A stretch of DNA of 10,311 nt from an uncultured Marmoricola sp. (GTDB taxonomy: Bacteria; Actinomycetota; Actinomycetes; Propionibacteriales; Nocardioidaceae): assembly GCA_937868455.1 (NCBI GenBank), contig CALMMO010000308.1, forward strand, positions 1-10,311. The letters run 5' to 3'. A program made the translations under genes and the position numbers. This document shows positions 1 to 9,053 of the stretch, piece after piece. Positions within the stretch are counted from its first letter, which is position 1. Each line of letters begins with the position of its first letter. The notes under the pieces are model-generated. The model was given only the letters and a program-made list of their open reading frames with translations, did no database searches and had not been told where the DNA came from.

Positions 1-62
1 GCCACCAACGTCGCCAGCGTGGCGAACGCCACCCACCAAGCTCGGTGGATGCGAAGCGGCAC
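1..62 (-). CDS. N-terminal fragment of a probable MFS-type transporter (cut by window edge)
   Basis: A GTG at 62-60 opens a frame that runs off the left edge. Its 20 visible codons read MPLRIHRAWWVAFATLATLV. The short basic stretch followed by a Trp-rich hydrophobic run resembles the start of actinobacterial major facilitator transporters, which often open with an R-x-HRAW-VA pattern. The start lies 2 nt after the stop of the DUF4190 gene, as expected for a translationally coupled operon partner. No good Shine-Dalgarno is visible. The family call rests on very few residues and is inference; another polytopic membrane protein is possible. Confidence 0.45.
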   Translation of the reverse strand, partial: MPLRIHRAWWVAFATLATLV

Positions 63-64
63 GC

Positions 65-424
65 TCAGCCCACGTTGGATGAAGCCACACCGAAGATGAG
101 CGGTACGACGATCGCAAAGATTACGAACAGCAAGGTGAGACCTAACAACGCAGTGGCAATGATGCCCAGAATCTTGCCGATATTGGCGTTCTCACGGCCA
201 CTCATCGCACCACCTGAGGCGTCGATCTCGCGCACGACGCGGTTGCCCATGCTCCAGGCGAACGGGCCGAGAATCTGGCACACGACCAGGCCCAATATGC
301 CCAGCACCAGTACGGTCGTTGCTTGTGGGTGAGGCGGTGCCATCGGCATATAGCCACCGGGGGCGGGTGGCTGCTGCTGCCACTGAGGGTTTGTGGGTTC
401 AGGAGTCGTGGGATTCTCAGACAT
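65..424 (-). CDS. DUF4190 domain membrane protein
   Basis: A 119-residue protein of unknown function. The first ~35 residues are rich in Pro and Gln and should be cytoplasmic and disordered. Two hydrophobic segments follow, at about residues 36-58 and 82-113. Between them is a polar loop containing REIDASGG and SGRENANIGK. This arrangement (hydrophobic segment with LGILGL, a G-x-x-A turn, the R-E-I-x-x-S-G-G loop, then a second hydrophobic segment) is typical of the DUF4190 family, common in Actinomycetota. The frame is open further upstream to 580, but those residues are low-complexity and lie over the divergent gene, so the ATG at 424-422 is preferred. A GGAGG lies ~19 nt before it, too far for a normal ribosome-binding site. 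It is divergent from the aminotransferase and probably co-transcribed with the downstream transporter-like frame. Confidence 0.8.
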   Translation of the reverse strand: MSENPTTPEPTNPQWQQQPPAPGGYMPMAPPHPQATTVLVLGILGLVVCQILGPFAWSMGNRVVREIDASGGAMSGRENANIGKILGIIATALLGLTLLFVIFAIVVPLIFGVASSNVG

Positions 425-524
425 ACGCGAAGTCTCGCACGTACCTCCGCTAGAAGCATCAAAGTGATTGAGTTTTGATCCCTGACCTTCGCAATTTCCA
501 CTCACCTTGGCTACCTTGGCCGAC

Positions 525-1871
525 ATGATCGATCGCCAGCGTCTTGCCGACCTCCATGCCGCCGAAGAAGAACTCTTCACTTCCTTGCACCCGCGTTCGC
601 GCGAACACTCGGTGCAAGCCCGCGAGCACCTGCTTGCTGGGGTGCCGATGCCGTGGATGACCCGTTGGCCAGGTCAGTTCCCGGTGTTCTTTGAGACCGC
701 TAGCGGCGCACGGTTCACAGACGTCGATGGCATTGAGTACCTCGACCTCTGCCTTGGCGACACCGGAGCTATGACTGGCCACGCGCTGCCTGAGGTCGCC
801 GAAGCCGTCGCTCAGCGTGCAGCCACCGGCATCACCACGATGCTGCCGTCCACCGACGCCGCTTGGGTAGGTGCCGAATTGGCTCGGCGGTTCGGGTTGC
901 CTCGCTGGCAAATGGCGATGTCGGCAACCGACGCCAACCGCTTCGTGCTCAGGTTCGCTCGCCACCTCACCTCGCGACCCAAGATTGCGGTCATGGACTG
1001 GTGCTACCACGGCACCGTCGATGAAACCTTGGCGATCTTGGATGACCACGGCAACGTCGTACCCCGTCCTGGTGCGCTTGGTCCGCAGGTGCACGTCGAA
1101 GACACCACCCGCGTTGTCCCGTTCAATGACCTCGACGCGCTCGAGAAGGCATTGGCACATGGAGACGTGGCCTGCCTCTTGATGGAGCCCGCGCTCACCA
1201 ACATCGGCATCGTGTTGCCTGATGAGGGCTATCTGGCTGGGGTTCGCGAGATCACCCGTCGCCATGGCGTCTTGCTAGTGATCGACGAAACCCACACCCT
1301 GTGCGCCGGACCAGGTGGCGCCACCAAGGCTTGGGGCCTCGAGCCTGACTTCATCGTGATGGGCAAACCCATCGGCGGTGGGGTGCCGGTCGCGGCTTAC
1401 GGCATGACCGCTGAAGTTGCCAACACGTTGGACCACCCCCTCGAGAGCCACGAGATTGACGTAGCCGGAGTCGGAGGCACCCTCACTGGCAACGCGCTGG
1501 CACTAGCCGCGGTGCGGGCCACATTGTCTTCGGCATTGCGTGAGGAAGACTTCGAGATCGCGATCCCACTCGCTGAGCGATTCGCCGACGGGGTGCAGTC
1601 AGTGATTGACGCACACGGGCTGCCTTGGCACGTGAACCGGCTCGGCTGCCGCGCGGAGTACTGGTTCTGCCCACCTCCTCACAACGGCCGTGATGCTGCG
1701 CTCGCCATCGACGAGGAACTCGACGGGTTCATGCACCTTTGGGCGCTGAACCGGGGGATCTTGATGACGCCGTTCCACAACATGGCGCTTTTTAGTCCCC
1801 ACCACACCGAGGCCGACGTCGACCGGCACACCGAGGTGTTTGAGGCAGCAGTCAACGCCCTGCTGGGCTAG
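525..1871 (+). CDS. Class III PLP-dependent aminotransferase, glutamate-1-semialdehyde aminomutase-like
   Basis: A fold-type I PLP enzyme of 448 residues counted from ATG 525. Visible landmarks are SATDANR (133-139) at the phosphate-binding position, CYHG (160-163), the EPALTN segment (219-226 region), IDET with the cofactor-ring aspartate D254, and GKPIGGG with the expected Schiff-base lysine K281. The order and the K-P-I-G-G-G context match glutamate-1-semialdehyde aminomutase and related class III aminotransferases. The usual SGTEA is SATDA here and the N-terminal half differs from HemL, so I do not call it hemL; the substrate is unknown. No haem or other pathway genes adjoin it. In-frame TTG codons at 507 and 516 could extend it by 6 or 3 codons. 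None of the starts has a Shine-Dalgarno, so a leaderless message is possible. Its TAG overlaps the TAG of convergent trmB. Confidence 0.85.
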   Translation: MIDRQRLADLHAAEEELFTSLHPRSREHSVQAREHLLAGVPMPWMTRWPGQFPVFFETASGARFTDVDGIEYLDLCLGDTGAMTGHALPEVAEAVAQRAATGITTMLPSTDAAWVGAELARRFGLPRWQMAMSATDANRFVLRFARHLTSRPKIAVMDWCYHGTVDETLAILDDHGNVVPRPGALGPQVHVEDTTRVVPFNDLDALEKALAHGDVACLLMEPALTNIGIVLPDEGYLAGVREITRRHGVLLVIDETHTLCAGPGGATKAWGLEPDFIVMGKPIGGGVPVAAYGMTAEVANTLDHPLESHEIDVAGVGGTLTGNALALAAVRATLSSALREEDFEIAIPLAERFADGVQSVIDAHGLPWHVNRLGCRAEYWFCPPPHNGRDAALAIDEELDGFMHLWALNRGILMTPFHNMALFSPHHTEADVDRHTEVFEAAVNALLG

Positions 1872-2614
1872 GACGTGCGCACGTAGGCCAGGTCGCAAAT
1901 CTCGCGACCAACATTGATGCCTTTGCGCTCGAACTTGGTCAGCGGTCGGGTCCCCCAACGCTCGCAGGCCCCTCCGGCGAGCAACGGTTCGGCATCAAGG
2001 ACCTCGAGCATGTGCTCGGCGTATTGCGCCCAATCGGTGGCCAGCCTCCACACTCCACCTGGAGCCAATCTGCTGGCGACCGTGTGCGCGAAGTCAGGTC
2101 CCACGAGGCGTCGCTTGTGGTGTCTGGCCTTGTGCCACGGATCTGGGAACCAGGTATGCACCTGTGCCAGTGACCCCTCGTCGAACAGATGCCGCAGGGA
2201 CCACACGGCATCCAACTCGATGAGTCGCAGGTTGGTGACCTCGGCCTGCTCGATGCGGATCAAGGTCTCGGCAACACCTGGACGCCACACTTCAAAGGCC
2301 AGCACGTTGTGATCGGGATAGGCCAGGGCCGTAGCCACCGCTGCCTCACCGATGCCTGAACCAATCTCCACGATCAGAGGTGCGGTCCGATCGAACCAAT
2401 CTTCAACCTGGCTGGTGTCTGCGGACTCCTCTGGGATGACCCAGCGATCAGCACTCGCCACCCATGCCTGTGCCTGTTTCTCGGTGAGTCGGCTGCCTCG
2501 GCGCGAGTAGCTCAGCACCTCGCGCACCCGGCGGCCGTCCTCGGTGAAGTGGTGGTGCGGACGGGCCGGTCGTGAAGAATTAGAGCCCAACACCCAATCC
2601 CATCCGGATCGCAC
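1868..2614 (-). CDS. trmB: tRNA (guanine-N7-)-methyltransferase TrmB
   Basis: Cytoplasmic SAM-dependent enzyme that methylates N7 of G46 in the tRNA variable loop. The 248-residue protein carries the SAM-binding glycine loop EIGSGIG (83-89), the acidic end of the next strand near FEV (~108), the family signature FPDPWHK followed by RHHKRRL (156-170), and the C-terminal TKFERKG (226-232) typical of TrmB. The N-terminal ~60 residues carry RRVREVLSYSRRGSRLT, usual for actinobacterial members. The start is taken as GTG 2614, because a GGAGG at 2625-2621 lies 6 nt before it. GTG 2617 would give one more residue but only 3 nt of spacing. It overlaps the 3' end of the hydrolase gene by 35 nt, so translational coupling is likely. 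It is the last gene of the minus-strand cluster. Confidence 0.93.
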   Translation of the reverse strand: MRSGWDWVLGSNSSRPARPHHHFTEDGRRVREVLSYSRRGSRLTEKQAQAWVASADRWVIPEESADTSQVEDWFDRTAPLIVEIGSGIGEAAVATALAYPDHNVLAFEVWRPGVAETLIRIEQAEVTNLRLIELDAVWSLRHLFDEGSLAQVHTWFPDPWHKARHHKRRLVGPDFAHTVASRLAPGGVWRLATDWAQYAEHMLEVLDAEPLLAGGACERWGTRPLTKFERKGINVGREICDLAYVRTS

Positions 2615-3620
2615 CACACGCCTCCAGCATGGCCTCCTTGGAGGCCCGCCCGACGCCAGTGCTGTTGACGAAGGCGTGGATCATGTTGCCGTGGCGTCGC
2701 AACGCCACCTGAACCCCGGCCTCAGCCAGCCGCTTGGCATAGGCCTCCCCTTCATCGCGCAAAGGATCAAAGCCCGACACCACGACGTAGGCCGACGCTA
2801 GACCCGAAAGGTCCTTGGCCAACAACGGGGAAATGCGGGGGTCTGCAGGATCGGTGTCGCCGCAATAGTGGGCTGAATACCAATCCATCTGCTTCTCAGT
2901 CAGGAAGTACCCCTCGCTGAACTCTGAGTACGACGCAGTCTTGGCGCTCAAATCTGTGACCGGAAAGAACAGCACCTGCATTGCTGGCCGCACGGGCGCA
3001 TCACGCAGATCGATCGCCAACACGGCGCTGAGATTGCCGCCAGCACTGTCACCGGCCACACCGATCATGGTGGGGTCATGGCCCCACTCGGGAGCCATGG
3101 CAACGGCGTACTCAAACGCCGCGAGGGCGTCATTGGGCGCAGCAGGGAACGGATGCTCGGGGGCAAGTCGGTAGTCGACTGCCAACACGTTGACCCCAGC
3201 GTGGGTGGCCAGGAAACGGCACGGGCTGTCGTGACTCTCCAGGCTTCCTAGCACCCAGCCACCGCCGTGGAAGTAGAGCAGCAGACGATTGCTTGGGCCC
3301 TTGGGCCCAACGTAGAGGCGACCCGCAATTGAGCCCTCGGGCGTTGGAATGGTCACGTCCTGAGTCAGGCTCATCGGTAGCTGTTTGCCGCCAAACAGGT
3401 CGGCCTCGGCATCGATTTGGCGCCGAGCTGTCTCCAGCGGAAGGTCAGAGAAGTCCGCATCTGGCATCAGGGCCAGGAGCCGCAGTGCTGCGGCCACTTC
3501 GGGCTCGAGCACATCGCCATCAGCGTTGACATGACGCCCGCCCAGCGCAGTTTGGGCTGCCTTCGGCGCTCGTCCCAGCACACCAACGACACCCTTGCTC
3601 ACTGCATCAATCAACGCCAT
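2580..3620 (-). CDS. Alpha/beta hydrolase, hormone-sensitive-lipase (LipN/acetyl esterase) family
   Basis: A 346-residue serine hydrolase predicted to cleave short- or medium-chain carboxyl esters; the natural substrate cannot be read from sequence. The oxyanion motif HGGGW lies at 118-122, the nucleophile elbow GDSAGG at 190-195 (Ser192), and the likely catalytic Asp285 sits in FDPLRDEG. His315 sits in MIHAF. DYRLAPEHPFPA (149-160) is a further hallmark of the HSL/GDXG group. No signal peptide is evident, although residues 1-30 are mildly amphipathic, as in many actinobacterial Lip proteins. The ATG start follows an AGGGAAG at 3632-3626 with 5 nt spacing. It begins 12 nt after the VKOR stop and overlaps trmB, so it sits in one transcription unit with both. 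Confidence 0.92.
   Translation of the reverse strand: MALIDAVSKGVVGVLGRAPKAAQTALGGRHVNADGDVLEPEVAAALRLLALMPDADFSDLPLETARRQIDAEADLFGGKQLPMSLTQDVTIPTPEGSIAGRLYVGPKGPSNRLLLYFHGGGWVLGSLESHDSPCRFLATHAGVNVLAVDYRLAPEHPFPAAPNDALAAFEYAVAMAPEWGHDPTMIGVAGDSAGGNLSAVLAIDLRDAPVRPAMQVLFFPVTDLSAKTASYSEFSEGYFLTEKQMDWYSAHYCGDTDPADPRISPLLAKDLSGLASAYVVVSGFDPLRDEGEAYAKRLAEAGVQVALRRHGNMIHAFVNSTGVGRASKEAMLEACGAIRMGLGVGL
2621..2625 (-). promoter_or_regulatory. Ribosome-binding site deciding the trmB start
   Basis: On the minus strand GGAGG (inside the hydrolase coding sequence) lies 6 nt before GTG 2614 and 3 nt before the tandem GTG 2617. Spacing favours 2614. Confidence 0.5.
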
Positions 3621-3632
3621 CTGCGCTTCCCT

Positions 3633-4088
3633 TCACTCAGCGTTGGATTCCTCAACGAAGACCGACCCTGCCACGAGTAGGAACATCAAGACGATCGTGA
3701 CGACATGCACGCCGGTGCACCACAAGCAGATCGCATGGATGCGAAACATCTCAGCCCAGATCAGGTAGCCGACCATGACCACTCCGGTGGCGCCATAGGC
3801 AATTCGTAGTCGATCAAGCCTCGCCGATGAGCGCCTCCATGTGCTGGGCAGGCATAGCGCCAGGTAGCCCAAGAAGAAGATCAGGCCCAGCACGGCGACC
3901 GGAATGCCGAAGAGCCGCGACCACTCACTCGAGGTCACCGCATGGCAATTGACGATTCCGGACTCGGCGCACGCCAAGGTCGCCGAAGCGGTGAAGTGTT
4001 CATAGGTGAGGTAGACCGAATCGAGCAACCCAAGAACCACCAGACTCAGGCTGCCCCACACCAGCCAGTTGGGGTAGTGCCGCTTCAT
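3633..4088 (-). CDS. Vitamin K epoxide reductase (VKOR) family membrane oxidoreductase
   Basis: A 151-residue polytopic inner-membrane protein, the actinobacterial counterpart of DsbB. VKOR proteins re-oxidise a thioredoxin-like partner outside the membrane and pass the electrons to quinone. Hydrophobic segments are seen at about 9-27, 61-80, 97-114 and 122-144, the four-helix core of the family. The loop cysteines C40 and C48 and the quinone-side CXXC (C121-L-W-C124) are all present. The conserved serine region (S53/S54) and the following GIPVAVLG are also there. A longer frame to 4154 exists, but it runs through the upstream gene and has no family resemblance, so ATG 4088 is chosen. It starts 10 nt after the DUF929 stop without a clear Shine-Dalgarno, which suggests coupling. 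Pairing with a CPYC protein supports the disulfide-formation role. Confidence 0.92.
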   Translation of the reverse strand: MKRHYPNWLVWGSLSLVVLGLLDSVYLTYEHFTASATLACAESGIVNCHAVTSSEWSRLFGIPVAVLGLIFFLGYLALCLPSTWRRSSARLDRLRIAYGATGVVMVGYLIWAEMFRIHAICLWCTGVHVVTIVLMFLLVAGSVFVEESNAE

Positions 4089-4098
4089 CGCGGGCCGC

Positions 4099-4977
4099 TC
4101 ACTTGTTAAGGAGTCGCGAGGCTGCGACGACGGCCTTCGACGTGCACACCTCACCAGGCTGGTTCTTGGTCAGCACACACAGTTGGGCAGTGATCACGTT
4201 CGCCTCCTGGAGTGCCGCCTTGCCAACATCAGTCGTCGGATCCATCATGTCGGTGGCGATCTGCCCGTTGGTCTTGCCGACTAACAAGGCGCCATCGTAG
4301 GTCGCCCCAGCGCTTGCCCACTGGCCGCCGTACCCGACGAACGGGATCGAACCCGGGTTCGGTGAGGACAGGGGTGGGACGTCGTACTTTTTGAGGAAGG
4401 CGTCCACATCATCGGGCAAGGTCTGGAGTGGTTGCTGATCGCGGTCTTGAATCTCCCATCCCTGGAAAGCTAGGTAGTCACTGGTGAAAGCGGCGTCTTT
4501 GAACGTAACCGTCGCAATGTTTGAGACTGCACCTTCATTGGCGGACGACAGCGCCGGAGCGAGCCCATCGAAGGAGCCGAAGCGGCTCAGTGCCGCGACA
4601 AGTGGCCAGCGTTGCATCGCACAGTAGGGGCAGTACTCCGCGCCGACGTACACCACTCGCGGCAGTTTGCCTGCGCTCATTGGCGCAGCGCCCGCCAACT
4701 TAGTGGGGGCCTTGGGAGCCTTGCTAGGGGCACCAGCAGCATCGAAGGTCGCTGCCGGAATCGACGTCAAGGTGGTGATGAACTGCTTGGAAGCGAGCTG
4801 TTCTTGCGCCTTCGCATCAGCCTTGGCCTTGCTGGTTTGCGCAGCCTGCCATGCGACTGCGATGCCACCTACGAGCAAAAGGGCAGCAATGACCAATCCC
4901 ACCAACATGGTGCGTTGACGCTCCTTGCGTTGCTGAGCCTTCCGCACTGCAGCCGCGCGCTCACGCCGCTCACTCAC
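4099..4977 (-). CDS. Membrane-anchored DUF929 thioredoxin-like protein (probable VKOR partner)
   Basis: A 292-residue protein of the DUF929 family. The N-terminus is strongly basic and charged (SERRERAAAVRKAQQRKERQR). One transmembrane anchor follows at about 24-46, then an Ala/Lys-rich linker, placing the rest outside the membrane. The extracytoplasmic part has the thioredoxin-like redox motif C116-P-Y-C119 in the context YVGAEYCPYC, and a candidate cis-proline at IPFVGYG (P212). Two more cysteines (C267, C278) near the C-terminus may form a structural disulfide. Start choice: AGGAG at 4990-4986 overlaps the first possible GTG (4986) and lies 2 nt from the second (4983). It sits 8 nt from GTG 4977, which is therefore preferred. 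The VKOR gene follows after 10 nt; I infer that VKOR re-oxidises this protein. The reaction direction (oxidase or isomerase) is not proven by sequence. Confidence 0.88.
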   Translation of the reverse strand: MSERRERAAAVRKAQQRKERQRTMLVGLVIAALLLVGGIAVAWQAAQTSKAKADAKAQEQLASKQFITTLTSIPAATFDAAGAPSKAPKAPTKLAGAAPMSAGKLPRVVYVGAEYCPYCAMQRWPLVAALSRFGSFDGLAPALSSANEGAVSNIATVTFKDAAFTSDYLAFQGWEIQDRDQQPLQTLPDDVDAFLKKYDVPPLSSPNPGSIPFVGYGGQWASAGATYDGALLVGKTNGQIATDMMDPTTDVGKAALQEANVITAQLCVLTKNQPGEVCTSKAVVAASRLLNK

Positions 4978-4985
4978 TTGCACCA

Positions 4986-4990
4986 CTCCT
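4986..4990 (-). promoter_or_regulatory. Ribosome-binding site deciding the DUF929 start
   Basis: AGGAG on the minus strand, 8 nt upstream of GTG 4977. It overlaps or crowds the two longer GTG alternatives, so it supports the shorter protein. Confidence 0.55.
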
Positions 4991-5069
4991 TCATCGCAAA
5001 CACGGGGTGTAGATCGTCACACATGGACAGACAGGCACGTCCACCTGGGGCAGACGATAGGGGATAGCA

Positions 5070-5099
5070 AAGGGCCCGGAACCGAAGTCCCGGGCCCTT
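5070..5099 (-). terminator. Hairpin terminator behind tuf
   Basis: The 10-bp perfect inverted repeat AAGGGCCCGG (5070-5079) / CCGGGCCCTT (5090-5099) encloses a 10-nt loop. It begins 17 nt after the tuf stop codon. In the minus-strand transcript the stem ends in CTTTGCTAT, a short U-rich stretch rather than a long U-run, as is common for actinobacterial intrinsic terminators. It would separate the str operon from the DUF929/VKOR cluster. The remaining sequence to the DUF929 start (4978-5069) holds no promoter I can support. Confidence 0.75.
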
Positions 5100-5116
5100 C
5101 GAAGAGCTAAATCAGA

Positions 5117-6310
5117 TCACTTGGTGATCTTGGTAACCCGACCAGCACCAACGGTACGGCCACCCTCACGGATAGCGAACCGCAGACCTTCGTCCATGGC
5201 GATGGGCTGGATCAGCTCAACGGCCATTTCGGTGTTGTCACCAGGCATGACCATTTCGGTGCCCTCGGGGAGGGTCACAACGCCGGTCACGTCGGTGGTG
5301 CGGAAGTAGAACTGCGGGCGGTAGTTGTTGAAGAACGGGGTGTGACGGCCACCCTCTTCCTTCGACAAGATGTAAACGCTCGCGTCGAAGTTGGTGTGAG
5401 GAGTCGTGGTGCCCGGCTTGATAACAACCATGCCGCGCTCAACGTCTTCGCGCTTGGTGCCACGAAGAAGCAGACCCACGTTCTCGCCAGCTTGACCCTC
5501 ATCGAGGAGCTTGCGGAACATCTCAACACCAGTGACGGTGGTCTTCTGCGAGGTCTCGCGGATGCCCACGATCTCGACCTCTTCGCCGACCTTGACGATG
5601 CCGCGCTCGATACGACCGGTGATGACGGTGCCACGACCGGTGATCGTGAAGACGTCCTCAACGGGCATCAAGAAGGGCTTGTCGGTCTCGCGCTCGGGCT
5701 GCGGGATGAACTCGTCAACCGCGTCCATGAGCTCCAGGACAGAGGCGCCCCACTTCTCGTCGCCGTTCAGCGCCGGGAAAGCAGCAACCTTGATGACGGG
5801 AATGTCATCACCGGGGAACTCGTACTCGGAGAGAAGCTCGCGCACCTCCATTTCGACGAGCTCGATGAGCTCCTCGTCGTCGACCATGTCGCACTTGTTG
5901 AGCGCCACGACCAGAGCGGGCACGCCCACCTGGCGAGCGAGCAGCACGTGCTCACGGGTCTGAGGCATGGGGCCGTCGGTCGCCGCAACCACGAGGATTG
6001 CGCCGTCCATCTGAGCCGCGCCGGTGATCATGTTCTTGATGTAGTCGGCGTGACCGGGGCAGTCGACGTGCGCGTAGTGGCGCGCGTCGGTCTGGTACTC
6101 GACGTGTGCAATCGAGATGGTGATACCGCGCTGACGCTCTTCAGGGGCCTTGTCGATCTGGTCGAACGGCGTGAAGGGGTTCAGGTCTGGGTACTTGTCG
6201 TGCAGCACCTTGGTAATTGCTGCTGTCAGCGTCGTCTTGCCGTGGTCGATGTGACCAATCGTGCCGATGTTGACGTGCGGCTTGGTCCGCTCGAACTTCG
6301 CCTTAGCCAC
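5117..6310 (-). CDS. tuf: Translation elongation factor Tu
   Basis: GTPase that delivers aminoacyl-tRNA to the ribosomal A site; cytoplasmic. The 397 residues are the normal bacterial length. The G motifs are GHIDHGKT (19-26), the switch I region with RGITI (61-65), DCPGH (83-87) and NKCD (138-141). The G5 position, normally SAL, reads AAF here (176-178). Domains II and III are complete, with [13 protein letters not shown] and the C-terminal [14 protein letters not shown]. The GTG start at 6310-6308 has an excellent AGGAGG 7 nt upstream. It follows fusA after 72 nt and ends the str operon. No convincing separate promoter is visible in the fusA-tuf gap, although a weak one cannot be excluded. 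Confidence 0.99.
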   Translation of the reverse strand: MAKAKFERTKPHVNIGTIGHIDHGKTTLTAAITKVLHDKYPDLNPFTPFDQIDKAPEERQRGITISIAHVEYQTDARHYAHVDCPGHADYIKNMITGAAQMDGAILVVAATDGPMPQTREHVLLARQVGVPALVVALNKCDMVDDEELIELVEMEVRELLSEYEFPGDDIPVIKVAAFPALNGDEKWGASVLELMDAVDEFIPQPERETDKPFLMPVEDVFTITGRGTVITGRIERGIVKVGEEVEIVGIRETSQKTTVTGVEMFRKLLDEGQAGENVGLLLRGTKREDVERGMVVIKPGTTTPHTNFDASVYILSKEEGGRHTPFFNNYRPQFYFRTTDVTGVVTLPEGTEMVMPGDNTEMAVELIQPIAMDEGLRFAIREGGRTVGAGRVTKITK

Positions 6311-6315
6311 TTGGG

Positions 6316-6323
6316 CTCCTCCT
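6316..6323 (-). promoter_or_regulatory. Strong ribosome-binding site of tuf
   Basis: AGGAGGAG on the minus strand. The core AGGAGG (6323-6318) is 7 nt from the GTG start. It is the strongest Shine-Dalgarno in the window, in keeping with very high EF-Tu output from a GTG codon. Confidence 0.8.
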
Positions 6324-6382
6324 GTTGGTTGTTACTCTGACTCGTTTATTTTGGTGGTTGTGTCGCCAGATCCGAAACGAAT

Positions 6383-8497
<2,115 letters not shown>

Positions 8498-8519
8498 TTT
8501 GGTTCAGCGGTTCCTTCGA

Positions 8520-8574
8520 GAGTGGTTTTGGTGGGCGGCAGGGGGTCAGTTGGTTTGCAACTGACCCCCCACTC
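8520..8574 (-). other. Long intercistronic stem-loop between rpsG and fusA
   Basis: A 12-bp perfect inverted repeat pairs 8541-8552 (GGGGGTCAGTTG) with 8558-8569 (CAACTGACCCCC) around a 5-nt loop. In the minus-strand transcript a second 6-bp helix, GAGUGG (8574-8569) with CCACUC (8525-8520), can stack directly on 11 bp of the inner stem, leaving a 15-16-nt one-sided bulge. The structure starts 3 nt after the rpsG stop and ends 3 nt before the AAGGAA ahead of fusA. There is no U-run on either strand, so it is not a standard terminator. Possible roles are partial attenuation, an RNase processing or stability element, or a ribosomal-protein target. The pairing is seen directly; the role is inference. 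Confidence 0.7.
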
Positions 8575-8577
8575 ACA

Positions 8578-9048
8578 TCACCAGCGGTAGTGGGCGAAGG
8601 CCTTGTTGGATTCGGCCATCTTGTGGGTGTCTTCGCGCTTCTTCACAGCGGCACCAAGGCCGTTGCTTGCGTCGAGGATTTCGTTCATCAAACGCTCAGC
8701 CATCGTCTTTTCACGACGGGCAGCGGCGTAGCCAACCAGCCAACGCAGCGCCAGCGTGGTGCCGCGGCCTGCCTTGACCTCGATCGGCACCTGGTACGTC
8801 GCGCCACCAACACGGCGAGACTTGACCTCGATGGCCGGCTTGACGTTGTCGAGCGCGCGCTTGAGGGTCAACACCGGGTCAGTGCCGGTCTTTTCGCGGC
8901 AGCCTTCGAGCGCGGTGTAAACGATGCGCTGAGCAACCTGCTTCTTGCCGTCCTTGAGGACCTTGCTCACCAACTGTGAAACCAGCGGTGAACCGAAGAC
9001 CGGGTCGACGTCAATGGGGCGCTTAGGAGCGGGACCTTTACGTGGCAT
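8578..9048 (-). CDS. rpsG: 30S ribosomal protein S7
   Basis: Primary 16S-binding protein that organises the 30S head and contacts tRNA at the E site. The 156-residue length is standard. Recognisable family segments are [10 protein letters not shown] at the N-terminus, the loop [12 protein letters not shown], and the helix [28 protein letters not shown] region. The C-terminus is [14 protein letters not shown]. The ATG at 9048 lies 5 nt after the rpsL stop, with its AAGGAG inside the end of rpsL. The two genes are therefore tightly coupled. Confidence 0.99.
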   Translation of the reverse strand: MPRKGPAPKRPIDVDPVFGSPLVSQLVSKVLKDGKKQVAQRIVYTALEGCREKTGTDPVLTLKRALDNVKPAIEVKSRRVGGATYQVPIEVKAGRGTTLALRWLVGYAAARREKTMAERLMNEILDASNGLGAAVKKREDTHKMAESNKAFAHYRW

Positions 9049-9053
9049 CTAGA

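Noticed and set aside
425..506. Divergent promoters between the DUF4190 and aminotransferase genes
   Set aside because: Some TTG-containing hexamers occur (for example TTGCGA on the minus strand), but none is matched by a reasonable -10 box at 16-18 nt, so no promoter is claimed.
459..1265. 268-codon minus-strand open frame opposite the aminotransferase
   Set aside because: The plus-strand frame carries clear PLP-enzyme motifs; the reverse frame has no domain and low-complexity composition.
5342..6340. 332-codon plus-strand open frame opposite tuf
   Set aside because: Antisense shadow of EF-Tu caused by strong codon bias; no family resemblance and no ribosome-binding site.
6311..6382. Separate tuf promoter in the fusA-tuf gap
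   Set aside because: The gap is relatively A-rich on the transcribed strand, but I find no -35/-10 pair with acceptable spacing.
8541..8569. rpsG-fusA stem-loop as an ordinary intrinsic terminator
   Set aside because: No U-run follows on either strand, and termination here would cut off fusA and tuf from their promoter.
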